A stretch of DNA of 64,000 bases from Pectobacterium atrosepticum (GCA_019056595.1 CP036163.1:4216001-4280000); one strand, 5' to 3'; numbered from the stretch's first letter, positions 20,536-30,910 are shown. Translations and numbers: made by a program. Notes: a model not told the origin generated them from the sequence alone.

Positions 20536-21486
20536 TTACAGACCAGTCAGATAAAACACAAATGACAGTGTGGCAACGCCAAATCCTACCCAGGTGACCC
20601 GGTGGGTCAGCAGGAAGCGTCCGCGGGCCAGACTGTTTTCAAATAGCGACGCCAGTACAAAAATCACCAGCAGTTTGATCAGCATCAGGACAAGCGCTAG
20701 CAGCAGGGAGCCTGCGGTGATCTCCGACGCTTTACCGAATGGCATAAACACAGCCAGAAACAGTGCGGCAACCACCACCTGCTTCAGGCCAATGCCCCAC
20801 TTCACCAGCGCCAGAGCGCAGCCGGAATATTCGGTCAGCGGCCCTTCCTGCAATTCCTGCTCCGCCTCTGCCACGTCAAACGGGATTTTTCCCATCTCGA
20901 TAAAACTGGCGAAGCCGCAGGCCAGCAGTGCCAGCAGCGTTGCCGTCGGTGAGACCCAAGCGTCCGTCAGCGTGGCGCTGATAGTCCCGATGTTTGTGGA
21001 ACCCGCTATTAGGGCGACAACCAACAGGCCAAGAATGAGTGTCGGTTCAACCAACACGCCTAGCGTCAGTTCACGACTGGCACCGATACCCGCGAAGGTG
21101 CTGCCAGTGTCGAGACCGGATAGGGAGAAGAAGAAACGGAACAGCGCAAACAGATACAGTAGGGTGATGATGTCACCCGCACCGCCAAAGGGTGACGTGC
21201 GGGTCAATACTGGTAGCGTCATTGCAATCAGTAACATGCTGCCCAGTAACACCCAGGGCATTGCGCGAAAGATTATGCCGGATTGCGCCGGAGCGACGTC
21301 CTGACGTCCGAGCAGTTTGACTATATCGCGGTAGTCTTGCCAGATGCCCGGCCCACGGCGTGAGTGCATGCGGGCGCGGATCTGGCGGGAAATACCGGTA
21401 AATAAAGGTGTCAGTAACAAAAGGATCCCTGCCTGTATCAGCGCAAAGATACCCATCATTAGCGACGGAGTTTCTTGCATCGTCAT
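20536..21486 (-). CDS. hyfC: Hydrogenase-4 membrane subunit HyfC
   Basis: NuoH-like subunit that docks the soluble hydrogenase onto the membrane arm. It has about eight membrane segments and the conserved acidic loop DVAEAEQELQEGPLTEY. The RARMHSRRGPGIWQDYRD loop is also typical. The start is placed at 21486, after GAGGGAAAGATC, giving 316 residues and no overlap with hyfB; the frame is open back to 21510. Confidence 0.94.
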   Translation of the reverse strand: MTMQETPSLMMGIFALIQAGILLLLTPLFTGISRQIRARMHSRRGPGIWQDYRDIVKLLGRQDVAPAQSGIIFRAMPWVLLGSMLLIAMTLPVLTRTSPFGGAGDIITLLYLFALFRFFFSLSGLDTGSTFAGIGASRELTLGVLVEPTLILGLLVVALIAGSTNIGTISATLTDAWVSPTATLLALLACGFASFIEMGKIPFDVAEAEQELQEGPLTEYSGCALALVKWGIGLKQVVVAALFLAVFMPFGKASEITAGSLLLALVLMLIKLLVIFVLASLFENSLARGRFLLTHRVTWVGFGVATLSFVFYLTGL

Positions 21487-21496
21487 GATCTTTCCC

Positions 21497-23512
21497 TCAC
21501 ACCGCGACAATCAACAGCAGTACGGTCAGTGCCGCAACCACGTACAGACAGTAGAGGCGGAAGTCGCCGCCCTGTAACCGCTGTAGCTGTGCACCGATAC
21601 GCCGTACCAGACGCACCAACGGGTAAATAATTTTTTCATCCCAGAACGGTTCGATGATGGTGGCTCCCTGAGTGATGCCTTGTAGCGCTCTGGATAGCTG
21701 AGGAGCTGGATTAAGCCGCTGGCGCATGCGATAGAGCCCGCCGAACATCGCGCGCAGCGGTTGCGTAAAGCCGCTGGCCGAGACGGCCATCTGCGGTTCC
21801 CAGGCGTAACCACACGCCCATGGGTCACCATGGCGGCGAAACGCGGGACGATTACCTTTCAGGAATAACCAGATCAACAGCGGCAGCACCGGCAACGCGA
21901 TGAGCAGGATAAAGACGAGCGCAGGGGAGAACATCGCCTGCTCGGCCTGAGCCGGAATCAGCAAGTTTCCCTGAGCGACTGCCACGTCCTGAGCACCGCT
22001 CAGCGACATCGCAACCTGAGCAATAATGGGCGCTACCTTGCTTGCACCAAGGCCTAGCGCTACGCAGCACAGTGCTAGCAGCAACATGGATAACGTCATT
22101 TGCCACGGTACTTCTCGGGCCTGACTGGCTTCCTCGCTACGTGGCGCGCCGCAAAAACTGACGCCATAGACTTTGACGAAGCACATCGCGGCTAATGCCC
22201 CCGTGATGGCCAGCATCACAATGGCTACGGGTGCACTGAGGCGCATGAGAACATTGCCGTCGTGGCTCATGCTGAACAGTGACTGGTAGGTGTACCATTC
22301 ACTGATAAGGCCATTGAGCGGCGGCAGGGCGGAGATGGACATGCAGCCAATCAGAAAGGCCAATGCGGTTTTGGGCATGAGTTTGCCGAGGCCGCCCATT
22401 TTTTCCATATCACGGGTATGCAGGCGGTAGATGACGGCACCCGCGCCTAAAAACAGCAGCCCTTTAAACACAGCGTGATTCAGCAGGTGATAGAGCGCCC
22501 CCAGCAAGCCGAGCGTCGCTAATACCTGATGCTGAGTGGCGATGCCAACCATCCCTACGCCAACACCCATCAAAATGATCCCGACGTTTTCGACGGTATG
22601 CCAGGCCAGCAGGCGCTTAATATCGTGTTCTGCCAGCGCATACAACACACCCAGTACGGCGGAAATGGATCCGAACGCCAGTACCACAATCCCCCACCAC
22701 AGCTGTGGCGCCGCCAGCAGATCGATACCCACTTTGATGATGCCGAAGATACCTATTTTCACCATGACGCCGGACATCAACGCAGAGGCGTGAGACGGCG
22801 CCGCGGGATGGGCGCGCGGTAGCCAACTGTGCAATGGCAGCATGCCCGCTTTGGCACCGAAACCGAAAAAGGCCAGCAGGAAGACGACCGAAGACAGCAC
22901 TGGGGAGAGCGATAATCGGCGGAATGCCGCAAAATCCAGGCTGCCGCTTTCTCTCCACATCAGGAAGAACGCGATCATGATCAGCACCGATCCGGCATGG
23001 GCGATAAAGAAGTAGAGCAGGCCTGCGCTGACGGATTCACGATCCTGTTCAGAAATAACCAGAAACCAGGAGGCTAGCGACATGGCTTCAAACAGGATGA
23101 TGAAGTAGAACGCATTATCCATCACGACCAGACCCACCATGGAAGCGATAAACAGATTCATAAAGCCCCCCATACTGCCGGCGCCTCGTCCTATATATTC
23201 ACGGACATAGGCGATGGAGTAGAGCGAGCAGACTGTGACCAGCAGCGAGATGACCGTCACCATAAAGGCGGCCAACATATCGAGACGCACAGTAAAGGCA
23301 GCAAAGTGAAATAGGCCCTGCGTAGCGTATAGCTGAATCTGCCCGCTCAACAATACGGGCACGGCGCTGCATAATCCCAGTACGCCACCGCAGATGGCGG
23401 TAATGGCGGCGATGATGATTGACGCGTTTTCTTTACGCGCCATGAGCAGAGATAACACGGCGCCTGCGAGGTAACAGATCGCTGACCACTGAAGCAACTG
23501 AAGTGAATCCAT
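21497..23512 (-). CDS. hyfB: Hydrogenase-4 membrane subunit HyfB
   Basis: Large NuoL-like antiporter subunit (671 residues) at the far end of the membrane arm, equivalent to HycC of hydrogenase-3. The channel motifs FGAKAGMLPLHSWLPRAHP and DIKRLLAWHTVENVG are present. A long C-terminal extension carries additional helices and basic loops (RPAFRRHGDPWACGYAW). It begins 2 bp after hyfA ends. Confidence 0.95.
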   Translation of the reverse strand: MDSLQLLQWSAICYLAGAVLSLLMARKENASIIIAAITAICGGVLGLCSAVPVLLSGQIQLYATQGLFHFAAFTVRLDMLAAFMVTVISLLVTVCSLYSIAYVREYIGRGAGSMGGFMNLFIASMVGLVVMDNAFYFIILFEAMSLASWFLVISEQDRESVSAGLLYFFIAHAGSVLIMIAFFLMWRESGSLDFAAFRRLSLSPVLSSVVFLLAFFGFGAKAGMLPLHSWLPRAHPAAPSHASALMSGVMVKIGIFGIIKVGIDLLAAPQLWWGIVVLAFGSISAVLGVLYALAEHDIKRLLAWHTVENVGIILMGVGVGMVGIATQHQVLATLGLLGALYHLLNHAVFKGLLFLGAGAVIYRLHTRDMEKMGGLGKLMPKTALAFLIGCMSISALPPLNGLISEWYTYQSLFSMSHDGNVLMRLSAPVAIVMLAITGALAAMCFVKVYGVSFCGAPRSEEASQAREVPWQMTLSMLLLALCCVALGLGASKVAPIIAQVAMSLSGAQDVAVAQGNLLIPAQAEQAMFSPALVFILLIALPVLPLLIWLFLKGNRPAFRRHGDPWACGYAWEPQMAVSASGFTQPLRAMFGGLYRMRQRLNPAPQLSRALQGITQGATIIEPFWDEKIIYPLVRLVRRIGAQLQRLQGGDFRLYCLYVVAALTVLLLIVAV

Positions 23513-23514
23513 GA

Positions 23515-24135
23515 TTATTCGTCCCCTTCCTGTTGCACGGACATGAAACCCTGTTCATGAAAGGATGACAGCAGGGTTTTCAAACGTCTGGACTGGCTGT
23601 TGGTACTGATGGATTGGCTATCCACCAGAGAGATGGATTTGGTCGGACAGACCCGGATACATTCAGGACCCGTATCTTGAAAATCACACAGATCGCATTT
23701 CACCGCGATGGCGCGAATACCGGCGTTCCAGGCGATAAAAGGGTTAGCTCCGGGCGCGCTACCGGGAACGTCACGCAGCAGCGCTTCGGGAATCATGTTT
23801 TGTAGCAGCGCTGGGGTATTAACCGGCGTGCTGCCGGACGGGGTAATTGCGCCGAAAGGGCAAACCAGCCCGCAGAGTTTACAGCCGATGCACAGACTTT
23901 CATTCAGCACGATGGCGGCATTTTCATGCGTAATAGCATTGACCGGACAGACGCGGGCGCAGGGGGCATCTTCGCACTGGCGGCACATTAACGGGGCGGT
24001 TTTATCCTCGGTTTTCACCACGGTTAGCCGGGGTAGTCCCTGTAACCCCTGTGCTTTATGTACTGACGTACATCCGGCCATGCAGGTATTACACCCGATA
24101 CACAGTTCGGGGTCCGCAATAACAAAGCGGTTCAT
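23515..24135 (-). CDS. hyfA: Hydrogenase-4 ferredoxin subunit HyfA
   Basis: 4x[4Fe-4S] HycB-type electron carrier thought to pass electrons from FdhF to HyfH. The clusters are CIGCNTCMAGC, CRQCEDAPCARVCP, CIGCKLCGLVCP and CDLC...CIRVCP. It is the first gene of the leftward hyf operon, with a sigma-54 promoter about 50-65 bp upstream of its start. It is a paralogue of HydN across the divergent promoter region. Confidence 0.95.
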   Translation of the reverse strand: MNRFVIADPELCIGCNTCMAGCTSVHKAQGLQGLPRLTVVKTEDKTAPLMCRQCEDAPCARVCPVNAITHENAAIVLNESLCIGCKLCGLVCPFGAITPSGSTPVNTPALLQNMIPEALLRDVPGSAPGANPFIAWNAGIRAIAVKCDLCDFQDTGPECIRVCPTKSISLVDSQSISTNSQSRRLKTLLSSFHEQGFMSVQQEGDE

Positions 24136-24186
24136 GTTCAGTCCTCAGGTTCAGACGACGGAAAATAAATTATCACCTGTACCATA

Positions 24187-24202
24187 AGCATAATTCGTAC
24201 CA
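24187..24202 (-). promoter_or_regulatory. Sigma-54 promoter for the hyf operon
   Basis: On the minus strand TGGTAC-gaatt-ATGCT matches the -24/-12 consensus TGGCAC-N5-TTGCW, with the invariant GG and GC exactly 10 bases apart. It lies 52 bp before the hyfA start codon. FhlA-dependent activation is expected. Confidence 0.8.
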
Positions 24203-24611
24203 TTATTTTATTTTGCTTTAATTCAACGACTTATGTTTTTTTAGGAAGGGAGGTGCCGCGAGTGTCGAACGTCATACCTTGAATATCGTCACTTTTGTCT
24301 ACGCGTATGACAGTGAAAAGGGAGGGGCGATTGCTGATGGCGTGGCAAAACCGTGGCGTGGTTTCCCTATGGCAGGGAAGTACAGAAAAACTCTGCAAAA
24401 ATGTGAAGATAAATAAAATCAGCCTGACAAGCGTCAACGTTTTCACACCCGGATTATGAATAATCACATAAAGAATATGGATATTGGTCAGGATGAATCA
24501 GGAGCCTATTCTTTGCTTGTATTCTTGCAGGTCGCATCGTCATAAGTGTCGAGATCGCTTTTCCTGACAAGATTATTTAAAAAAACCAATTAAAAACAAA
24601 TAATTATAAAT

Positions 24612-24627
24612 TGGCACGTTTTATGTA
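24612..24627 (+). promoter_or_regulatory. Sigma-54 promoter for hydN-fdhF-hypF
   Basis: TGGCAC-gtttt-ATGTA has a perfect -24 element and a -12 element with GT in place of the usual GC, at correct spacing. It lies 47 bp before the hydN start codon and faces away from the hyf promoter. Confidence 0.75.
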
Positions 24628-24673
24628 TACCTGACTAAGTACGATTAAAAAAATAACCTCGTAGTCGGAGAAT

Positions 24674-25222
24674 ATGATGAACCGTTTTGTCATTGTTGAT
24701 TCGAGCAAATGTATAGGCTGTCGCACTTGCGAAGTGGCCTGTGTCGTGTCGCATCAGGAAGCGCAGGATTGTGCCTCCCTGACGCAGGAAAACTTTTTAC
24801 CCCGCATTCACGTCATCAAAGGGGCGAATGTCTCAACGGCCGTCATGTGCCGGCAGTGCGAAGATGCTCCCTGTGCCAATGTCTGTCCGAATGGGGCGAT
24901 TACTCGTGAAAAAGATTTCATACATGTCCAGCAGGCGCGCTGCATCGGTTGTAAAACCTGTGTTGTTGCCTGCCCCTACGGTGTCATGGAAGTGGTTTCC
25001 CGCCCGGTGATGAAGAAAAGGATCACCGGTGAACCCTTCCTGTCATACAAGGTGGAAGCCAACAAATGTGACCTTTGTGATGGCCATGCGGAAGGCCCAG
25101 CATGTATCAACGTCTGTCCGACCAACGCAATTGTCAGTATTGACAGGGATAAGCTGGAATACATGAACGTCGAAAAACGTCGCCGTGCCGCGCTCAATTC
25201 GATTGAAATCCTGAATTTCTGA
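24674..25222 (+). CDS. hydN: Electron transport protein HydN
   Basis: HycB-family 4x[4Fe-4S] ferredoxin (182 residues) associated with formate dehydrogenase-H activity. Clusters: CIGCRTCEVACV, CRQCEDAPCANVCP, CIGCKTCVVACP and CDLC...CINVCP. It starts at ATGATG after CGGAG, and the second ATG (24677) is equally possible. It leads the rightward unit hydN-fdhF-hypF and is a likely electron carrier between FdhF and the hydrogenase, as is HyfA. Confidence 0.93.
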   Translation: MMNRFVIVDSSKCIGCRTCEVACVVSHQEAQDCASLTQENFLPRIHVIKGANVSTAVMCRQCEDAPCANVCPNGAITREKDFIHVQQARCIGCKTCVVACPYGVMEVVSRPVMKKRITGEPFLSYKVEANKCDLCDGHAEGPACINVCPTNAIVSIDRDKLEYMNVEKRRRAALNSIEILNF

Positions 25223-25227
25223 CGATA

Positions 25228-25243
25228 CCTGACTTCGGTCAGG
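25228..25243 (+). other. UUCG hairpin between hydN and fdhF
   Basis: CCTGAC-TTCG-GTCAGG forms a 6-bp stem closed by a stable UUCG tetraloop. No U-run follows, so it is more likely an mRNA-stabilising or processing element, or partial attenuator, than a terminator. Confidence 0.5.
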
Positions 25244-25278
25244 CCCGAATTCTTTCACTTTTAACAGGCCTGTTATTA

Positions 25279-27429
25279 ATGAAAAAGATCACTAGCGTAT
25301 GTCCGTACTGCGGTGCGGGTTGCAAACTCAAACTTGTTGTTGAAGACAACAAAATTATCCGAGCTGAAGCGGCTGACGGCGTCACGAACCAGAATGAACT
25401 GTGCCTGAAAGGGTATTACGGGTGGGATTTTCTCAATGATACCCAACTGCTGACTCCCCGCCTGACGCAGCCCATGATCCGCTATGAGAAAGGGGGGAGA
25501 CTCACTCCCGTTTCCTGGGACGAAGCTATCCGCTATACCGCACAACGTTTTAGCGAGATTAAAGCGAAATATGGCCCGCGCTCCATTATGACCACGGGGT
25601 CATCACGCGGGACGGGTAATGAAACAAACTACGTGATGCAGAAATTTGCCCGTGCGGTGCTCAACACCAATAATGTGGACTGCTGCGCACGCGTTTGTCA
25701 CGGCCCTTCCGTGGCGGGGCTTCAGGAAGTGCTGGGTAATGGCGCGATGAGTAACTCCATCAGCGATATCGAAAATTCTAAATGTCTGCTGATCTTTGGT
25801 TACAACAGTGCGGACTCGCATCCGATTGTAGCCCGTCGCGTGGTGAAGGCTCATCAGAATGGCGCCAAAATCATCGTTTGCGACCCGCGCCGTATTGAGG
25901 CTGCGCGTATTGCCGATCAGCACCTCCAGTTGAACAACGGTAGCAACATGGCGTTGGTGAATGCGTTCGGCTATGTCCTACTGGAAGAGAAACTCTACAA
26001 CCAGCACTATGTTGACCGCTTTACTGAGGGGCTAGACACCTACCGTGAAATCGTCAAGGACTATGCGCCGGAAGCAGTCGAACATCTCACCGGTGTACCG
26101 GCGGCGGATGTGCGCCAAGCAATGAGAACCTTCGCGGCGGCGCCATCAGCGACCATTATGTGGGGAATGGGTGTCACCCAGTTCGGTCAGGCTGTTGACG
26201 TTGTGCGTGGGCTGGCGGGGTTGGCGCTGTTGACCGGTAATTTGGGCCGTGAAAATGTGGGAGTCGGCCCGATTAGAGGCCAGAACAATGTACAGGGGGC
26301 CTGCGATATGGGGGTGCTGCCGAACATGTTCCCCGGCTACCAGTCTGTAACGGATCCCGATGTCCGCGCGAAGTTTGCCGATGCCTGGGGAATTTCACCG
26401 GCTGTGATGGATGAAAACATCGGAACCCGCATCACCGAAGTGCCGCATATGGCGCTGGAAGGAAAAATCAAAGCCTACTACATCATGGGAGAAGATCCGT
26501 TACAGACCGAGGCCGATCTCAGTCTGGTCCGTAGAGGGGTCGAAGCGCTGGATTTTCTGGTAGTTCAGGACATCTTCATGACCAAAACTGCTGAAGTGGC
26601 TGACGTGCTGCTGCCAGCTACCTCTTGGGGTGAACACGGCGGCGTATTTACCTGTGCGGATCGTGGTTTCCAACGTTTTGAAAAAGCGATTGAACCGAAA
26701 GGCAATGTAAAACGCGACTGGGAGATTATCAGCCTGATCGCCAGCGAAATGGGCTACCCGATGCATTATGCTGATAACCAGCAAATCTGGGACGAAATGC
26801 GTAGCCTTTGCTCGTTGTTCTATGGCGTCACCTACGAAAAAATGGGCGATATGGGCCATATTCAGTGGCCGTGTCCGACATTGGATCACCCAGGGACACC
26901 CTATCTGTATCAGGATAGCCACTTTGATACACCGAACGGCAAAGGCAAACTGTTTGCCACGCAGTGGCGTGCGCCAGCGGAAGTGCCGGATGAAGCGTAC
27001 CCGCTGGTGTTGTGTACCGTTCGTGAGGTCGGGCATTACTCCTGCCGTTCCATGACGGGTAATTGTGCTGCGCTACAGGCGCTGGCAGATGAGCCGGGGC
27101 GTGTGCAGATGCACCCGCAAGATGCAAATCGACTGGGGATTAAGGATAGAAATCTGGTCTGGGTCAGTTCACGCCGCGGTAAAGTGATTAGTCGTGCTGA
27201 TATCAGCGAGCGCATCAATAAAGGCACTATCTACATGACCTACCAGTGGTGGATCGGTGCCTGTAATGAATTGACTCAGGACAATCTGGATCCGATATCC
27301 AAAACACCGGAAACCAAGTACTGCGCGGCGAAGGTTGATGTTATTGAGGATCAACGCTGGGCGGAAGACTTTGCCAGTACATCCTATAACGATATGAAAG
27401 CACGCCTGCGCGCAGCCGTGGCGCATTGA
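25279..27429 (+). CDS. fdhF: Formate dehydrogenase-H FdhF, cysteine type
   Basis: Molybdenum-bis-MGD formate dehydrogenase that oxidises formate for hydrogen production. The N-terminal [4Fe-4S] motif is [11 protein letters not shown] with ELCLKG completing it. The catalytic residue 140, selenocysteine (TGA) in E. coli, is cysteine here: codon TGT at 25696-25698 within CARVCHGPS, followed by the conserved histidine. Length is 716 residues, essentially the E. coli length. No selenium machinery is therefore needed. The gene lies 56 bp after hydN and is followed at once by hypF. Confidence 0.97.
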   Translation: MKKITSVCPYCGAGCKLKLVVEDNKIIRAEAADGVTNQNELCLKGYYGWDFLNDTQLLTPRLTQPMIRYEKGGRLTPVSWDEAIRYTAQRFSEIKAKYGPRSIMTTGSSRGTGNETNYVMQKFARAVLNTNNVDCCARVCHGPSVAGLQEVLGNGAMSNSISDIENSKCLLIFGYNSADSHPIVARRVVKAHQNGAKIIVCDPRRIEAARIADQHLQLNNGSNMALVNAFGYVLLEEKLYNQHYVDRFTEGLDTYREIVKDYAPEAVEHLTGVPAADVRQAMRTFAAAPSATIMWGMGVTQFGQAVDVVRGLAGLALLTGNLGRENVGVGPIRGQNNVQGACDMGVLPNMFPGYQSVTDPDVRAKFADAWGISPAVMDENIGTRITEVPHMALEGKIKAYYIMGEDPLQTEADLSLVRRGVEALDFLVVQDIFMTKTAEVADVLLPATSWGEHGGVFTCADRGFQRFEKAIEPKGNVKRDWEIISLIASEMGYPMHYADNQQIWDEMRSLCSLFYGVTYEKMGDMGHIQWPCPTLDHPGTPYLYQDSHFDTPNGKGKLFATQWRAPAEVPDEAYPLVLCTVREVGHYSCRSMTGNCAALQALADEPGRVQMHPQDANRLGIKDRNLVWVSSRRGKVISRADISERINKGTIYMTYQWWIGACNELTQDNLDPISKTPETKYCAAKVDVIEDQRWAEDFASTSYNDMKARLRAAVAH

Positions 27430-27440
27430 GGCAAGGGGAC

Positions 27441-29729
27441 ATGCGGGGCGCAATGGATAACACGGGCGTGGTGCTGAGTATTCGGGGCAAGGTTCAGGGG
27501 GTTGGCTTTCGCCCCTGGGTCTGGCAACTGGCGAAACAGATGCATCTGTATGGCGATGTCTGTAATGATGGCGCTGGCGTGCAGATTCGCCTGATATCGG
27601 CACCGCAGGCGTTTATCCATGCGCTTCATACACAGTGTCCGCCGCTGGCGCGTATTGATGCGCTGGAGCAGTCTGTCATGTGCTGGAAAACGTTACCGAC
27701 GGATTTTACCATTCGCCCCAGTCATGGCGGCACCATGAATACCCAGATAGCACCGGATGCCGCCACCTGCCCATTTTGTCTCGCTGAAATGAACGATTTG
27801 GCGCAGCGGCGCTATCGCTATCCCTTCATTAACTGCACTCACTGCGGGCCGCGTTTTACCATTATTCATGCTATGCCCTATGACCGTCCGTTGACGGTGA
27901 TGGCGGCGTTTCCGCTTTGTCCAGCCTGTGAGTCGGAATACCGTAATCCCCGAGATCGGCGTTTTCACGCTCAGCCAGTGGCCTGTCCGGATTGCGGCCC
28001 TCATGTCTTTTGGCAGACGGTTGATCGGCGCTGCGAGGGTGAAGCGGCCCTTCAGGCTGCGGTAGCAATGTTGAAGGCGGGGGGAATTGTTGCGATCAAG
28101 GGGATTGGCGGCTTTCATTTGGCCTGTGATGCCCAAAACGATGAGGCTGTCCGGTTGTTACGTTTGCGTAAACACCGTCCAGCGAAACCGCTAGCAGTGA
28201 TGGTGGAGAATGCCAGCGGCCTGCCCGAGTTGACGGCAGCGCGGTTGAGCAGCCCGGCAGCGCCAATTGTTCTGGTAGACAAGCAGATAATGGGCTTCCT
28301 TAGCAAAGACATCGCCCCTGACCTGAATGACGTGGGGGTTATGTTGCCATCTAACCCATTACAGCATCTGCTGATGCAGGATATCGGACGTCCGTTGGTG
28401 ATGACGTCTGGAAACCTCAGTGGGCGTCCTCCGGCGCTAACCAATGAACAGGCGTTGAGTGAACTGGCTGGTATTGCCGACGGTTGGCTAATGCACAACC
28501 GCGATATTACGCAGCGCATGGACGATTCGCTGCTGGATACGCGCGGCATGATGATACGACGGGCCAGAGGGTTCGTACCCGATGCGATCTCCTTGCCTTC
28601 TGGCTTCAAGAATATCCCGCCTATGGTGTGTTTGGGTGCGGACCTGAAAAACACGTTCTGTCTGGTGCGTGGCGAGAGTGCGGTATTGAGCCAGCATTTG
28701 GGCGATTTAAGCGACGATGGCGTTGAATCGCAGTGGCACCGTGCGTTTGATCTGATGTGCCGGGTTTATGACTTCACTCCTCAGCAGGTCGTGGTGGATG
28801 CCCACCCCGGTTATCACTCTCTCCGATTGGGGCAGCAGATGGGGTTGCCGTGCCACTACGTTTTGCATCACCACGCCCACATTGCTGCCTGTCTGGCTGA
28901 ACACGGTTGGCCGTTGGACGGCGGAGCCGTTATTGGTCTGGCGCTGGATGGCGTGGGAATGGGGGCTGAAGGGCAGCTTTGGGGCGGAGAGTGTCTGAAG
29001 GTGGATTACCGCGTCTGCGAGAGATTGGGCGGGTTACCGTCGGTCGCTCTGCCGGGGGGCGATCTGGCTGCACGGCAGCCGTGGCGCAATTTGCTGGCGC
29101 ACTGCCTGGCTTTCGTTCCTGACTGGGAGACTCTACCGGAAACGGATAGCGTTCGCCGTCATCCTTGGGGGCCTCTGGCCAAAGCGATCGCTCGGGGGAT
29201 CAATTCTCCTACTGCATCGTCCGCTGGGCGGCTTTTTGATGCTGCGGCAGCAGCGCTGGGATGTACGGCCGAGGTTCAACACTATGAGGGAGAGGCGGCT
29301 GGCCGGCTGGAGGCAATGGCTACGCGGTGTGGCGGGGTTGATCATCCGGTGACGCTGCCCTGCGTTGCGGGTCAACTGGATATGGTGACCTTCTGGCGGC
29401 AGTGGTTGAACTGGCGTGCGGAGCCAGAAGCCAGAGCATGGGCTTTCCATGACGTGCTGGCAGCCGGGCTGGCTTCTCTGGTCCGGCATCATGCACAACG
29501 ACTGAATATCGGTACCGTCGCCTGCGCTGGCGGTGTGTTCCACAACAAGCTGTTATGTCAACGGCTGGTGTCTCGTCTTGATGGCCTTAACGTGCTGTTA
29601 CCTACGCGACTGCCTGCTGGCGATGGTTCAATTTCTTTGGGGCAGGCGGTGATAGCCGCCGCACAGTTACAATCGACTATAAAGGATAAACTTGATGTTA
29701 CTTCCCGTTCTGCGCAACCATCCCCGTAG
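27441..29729 (+). CDS. hypF: Carbamoyltransferase HypF
   Basis: Makes the carbamoyl group transferred to HypE for cyanide-ligand synthesis. Domains in order: acylphosphatase ([13 protein letters not shown]), two zinc fingers (CPFC...CTHC and CPAC...CPDC), a YrdC-like domain ([13 protein letters not shown]) and the Kae1-like C-terminal domain ([16 protein letters not shown]). The start is uncertain: ATG 27441 has GAGG 8 bases upstream, ATG 27453 is also possible, and a TTG overlaps the fdhF stop. Its end overlaps the nickel permease gene by 35 bp. Confidence 0.95.
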   Translation: MRGAMDNTGVVLSIRGKVQGVGFRPWVWQLAKQMHLYGDVCNDGAGVQIRLISAPQAFIHALHTQCPPLARIDALEQSVMCWKTLPTDFTIRPSHGGTMNTQIAPDAATCPFCLAEMNDLAQRRYRYPFINCTHCGPRFTIIHAMPYDRPLTVMAAFPLCPACESEYRNPRDRRFHAQPVACPDCGPHVFWQTVDRRCEGEAALQAAVAMLKAGGIVAIKGIGGFHLACDAQNDEAVRLLRLRKHRPAKPLAVMVENASGLPELTAARLSSPAAPIVLVDKQIMGFLSKDIAPDLNDVGVMLPSNPLQHLLMQDIGRPLVMTSGNLSGRPPALTNEQALSELAGIADGWLMHNRDITQRMDDSLLDTRGMMIRRARGFVPDAISLPSGFKNIPPMVCLGADLKNTFCLVRGESAVLSQHLGDLSDDGVESQWHRAFDLMCRVYDFTPQQVVVDAHPGYHSLRLGQQMGLPCHYVLHHHAHIAACLAEHGWPLDGGAVIGLALDGVGMGAEGQLWGGECLKVDYRVCERLGGLPSVALPGGDLAARQPWRNLLAHCLAFVPDWETLPETDSVRRHPWGPLAKAIARGINSPTASSAGRLFDAAAAALGCTAEVQHYEGEAAGRLEAMATRCGGVDHPVTLPCVAGQLDMVTFWRQWLNWRAEPEARAWAFHDVLAAGLASLVRHHAQRLNIGTVACAGGVFHNKLLCQRLVSRLDGLNVLLPTRLPAGDGSISLGQAVIAAAQLQSTIKDKLDVTSRSAQPSP

Positions 29730-30717
29730 CGCGATGCTGTTAATATTGCTGTTGTCGGCAAATCTTGTTTCATGGTGTTGGGCACTGGTTGTGTTCCAGA
29801 ATAATGGTGCACTGATAGCGGCCTGTTTGCTGGCTTGGTCTTACGGTTTGCGGCACGCGGTGGATGCCGACCATATTGCCGCGATTGATATCGTCACCCG
29901 TAAAATGATGCAGCAGGGACAGCGTCCGTTAGGGGTAGGTGCCTGGTTTTCACTCGGGCATTCAACGATTGTGATCTTGGCTACAGTAGCGATTGCGGCG
30001 ACAGCGGCGGCGTTTCAGAAAGATATCGCGTGGTTCCACGATGTTGGCGGCATTATCGGAACATCGGTTTCTGCCTTTTTCCTGTTGGCGATGGCGCTGG
30101 TGAATCTGGTTATTTTGCGCGGCGTCTGGCGAAATTTTCGGGCCTTAAAACGTGGTGAACCGCTGCAAAACCGTGATGAGATGGGCGCTTCTGGCGGGAT
30201 GATGAGTTGGCTTTTCCGCTCCACCTTTCGGATGGTCGATAAAAGCTGGCATATGTATCTGGTCGGTTTTTTGTTTGGGTTGGGCTTCGATACCGCAACG
30301 GAAATTGGCGTACTGGGTATCTCCGCTGCCAGTGCTTCTCTCGGTGTATCCATCTGGTCAATTCTCATCTTTCCAGCCTTATTCGCTAGCGGTATGGCGC
30401 TGGTCGATACTCTGGACAATATCCTGATGGTAGGGGCATATGGCTGGGCATTTAACAAGCCACAGCGCAAACTGTATTACAACATGACCATCACTGGCGC
30501 TTCGGTGGTAGTGGCTCTATTTATTGGCGGTATTGAGGCTCTGGGGCTGCTAGTGGACAAGTTTGATTTGCAAGGCGGGGCATGGTCTGTGGTCAGTGGC
30601 CTCAATGATAGCCTTGGCAATGCTGGCTTTATCGTGATTGGTATATTTGTTGTCTTCTGGTGCATATCAATGCTGATTTATCGCTGGAAAGACTATGATT
30701 CATTGGTGGTAAGCTAA
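29695..30717 (+). CDS. NiCoT-family nickel/cobalt permease (HoxN/NixA type)
   Basis: High-affinity nickel (or cobalt) uptake permease of the inner membrane; 340 residues with about eight hydrophobic segments. The family signature [13 protein letters not shown] is in the second segment, and [14 protein letters not shown] in a later one. The start ATG at 29695 follows AAAGGATAAACTT and lies inside the end of hypF. Its place at the end of the fdhF-hypF unit implies that it supplies nickel to the two hydrogenases. Cobalt selectivity cannot be excluded. Confidence 0.92.
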   Translation: MLLPVLRNHPRSAMLLILLLSANLVSWCWALVVFQNNGALIAACLLAWSYGLRHAVDADHIAAIDIVTRKMMQQGQRPLGVGAWFSLGHSTIVILATVAIAATAAAFQKDIAWFHDVGGIIGTSVSAFFLLAMALVNLVILRGVWRNFRALKRGEPLQNRDEMGASGGMMSWLFRSTFRMVDKSWHMYLVGFLFGLGFDTATEIGVLGISAASASLGVSIWSILIFPALFASGMALVDTLDNILMVGAYGWAFNKPQRKLYYNMTITGASVVVALFIGGIEALGLLVDKFDLQGGAWSVVSGLNDSLGNAGFIVIGIFVVFWCISMLIYRWKDYDSLVVS

Positions 30718-30906
30718 TATTGCTTGTTCTGCGTGGGTCGCGTTTTTTGCCAGTTGCGGCAGAATGACCCGATCGGATTTTAACGGTAACAGCATTTCTG
30801 CGTTCATTGCTTGCAGGTTGCTGTTACCGAGCAGTGGAAGCTGATTTAGCTGCGGGAATTTTTTGGTAAGAGAAAGACAGAAGTTGTAAGGCTCTACAGG
30901 AGAGCC
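30700..30906 (-). pseudogene. Possible decayed gene fragment
   Basis: The minus strand is open for about 65 codons between a TAA in the hairpin arm and a TGA inside the end of the permease gene. Its codon use looks coding-like (for example LPLKSDRVILPQLAK). The only in-frame ATG is internal, and no family was recognised. It may be the tail of a lost gene or a chance open frame. Confidence 0.2.
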
Positions 30907-30910
30907 TTAC
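30886..30910. terminator. Hairpin between nickel permease and purN
   Basis: A perfect 10-bp inverted repeat (GTAAGGCTCT and its complement) with the loop ACAGG lies between the converging genes. Neither side has a clear U-run, so termination would be weak or factor-assisted. Confidence 0.5.

Larger units (their letters stand above)
24136..24673. other. Divergent control region hyfA / hydN
   Basis: This 538-bp AT-rich region separates the two formate hydrogenlyase units. It carries one sigma-54 promoter for each direction (listed separately). TGTCG and TGACA half-elements, resembling reported FhlA upstream activating sequences, occur near 24263-24313 and 24548-24572, but the spacing does not match a single consensus. 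A short open frame inside on the minus strand has no visible family features and was not called. Confidence 0.55.

Noticed and set aside
20570-21304. Plus-strand open frame of about 245 codons inside hyfC
   Set aside because: Serine- and threonine-rich translation typical of an antisense shadow of membrane-protein codons; hyfC is well conserved.
24231-24467. Minus-strand 78-codon frame in the hyfA-hydN gap
   Set aside because: No ribosome site and no family features, and it overlaps likely activator sites upstream of the hyf promoter.
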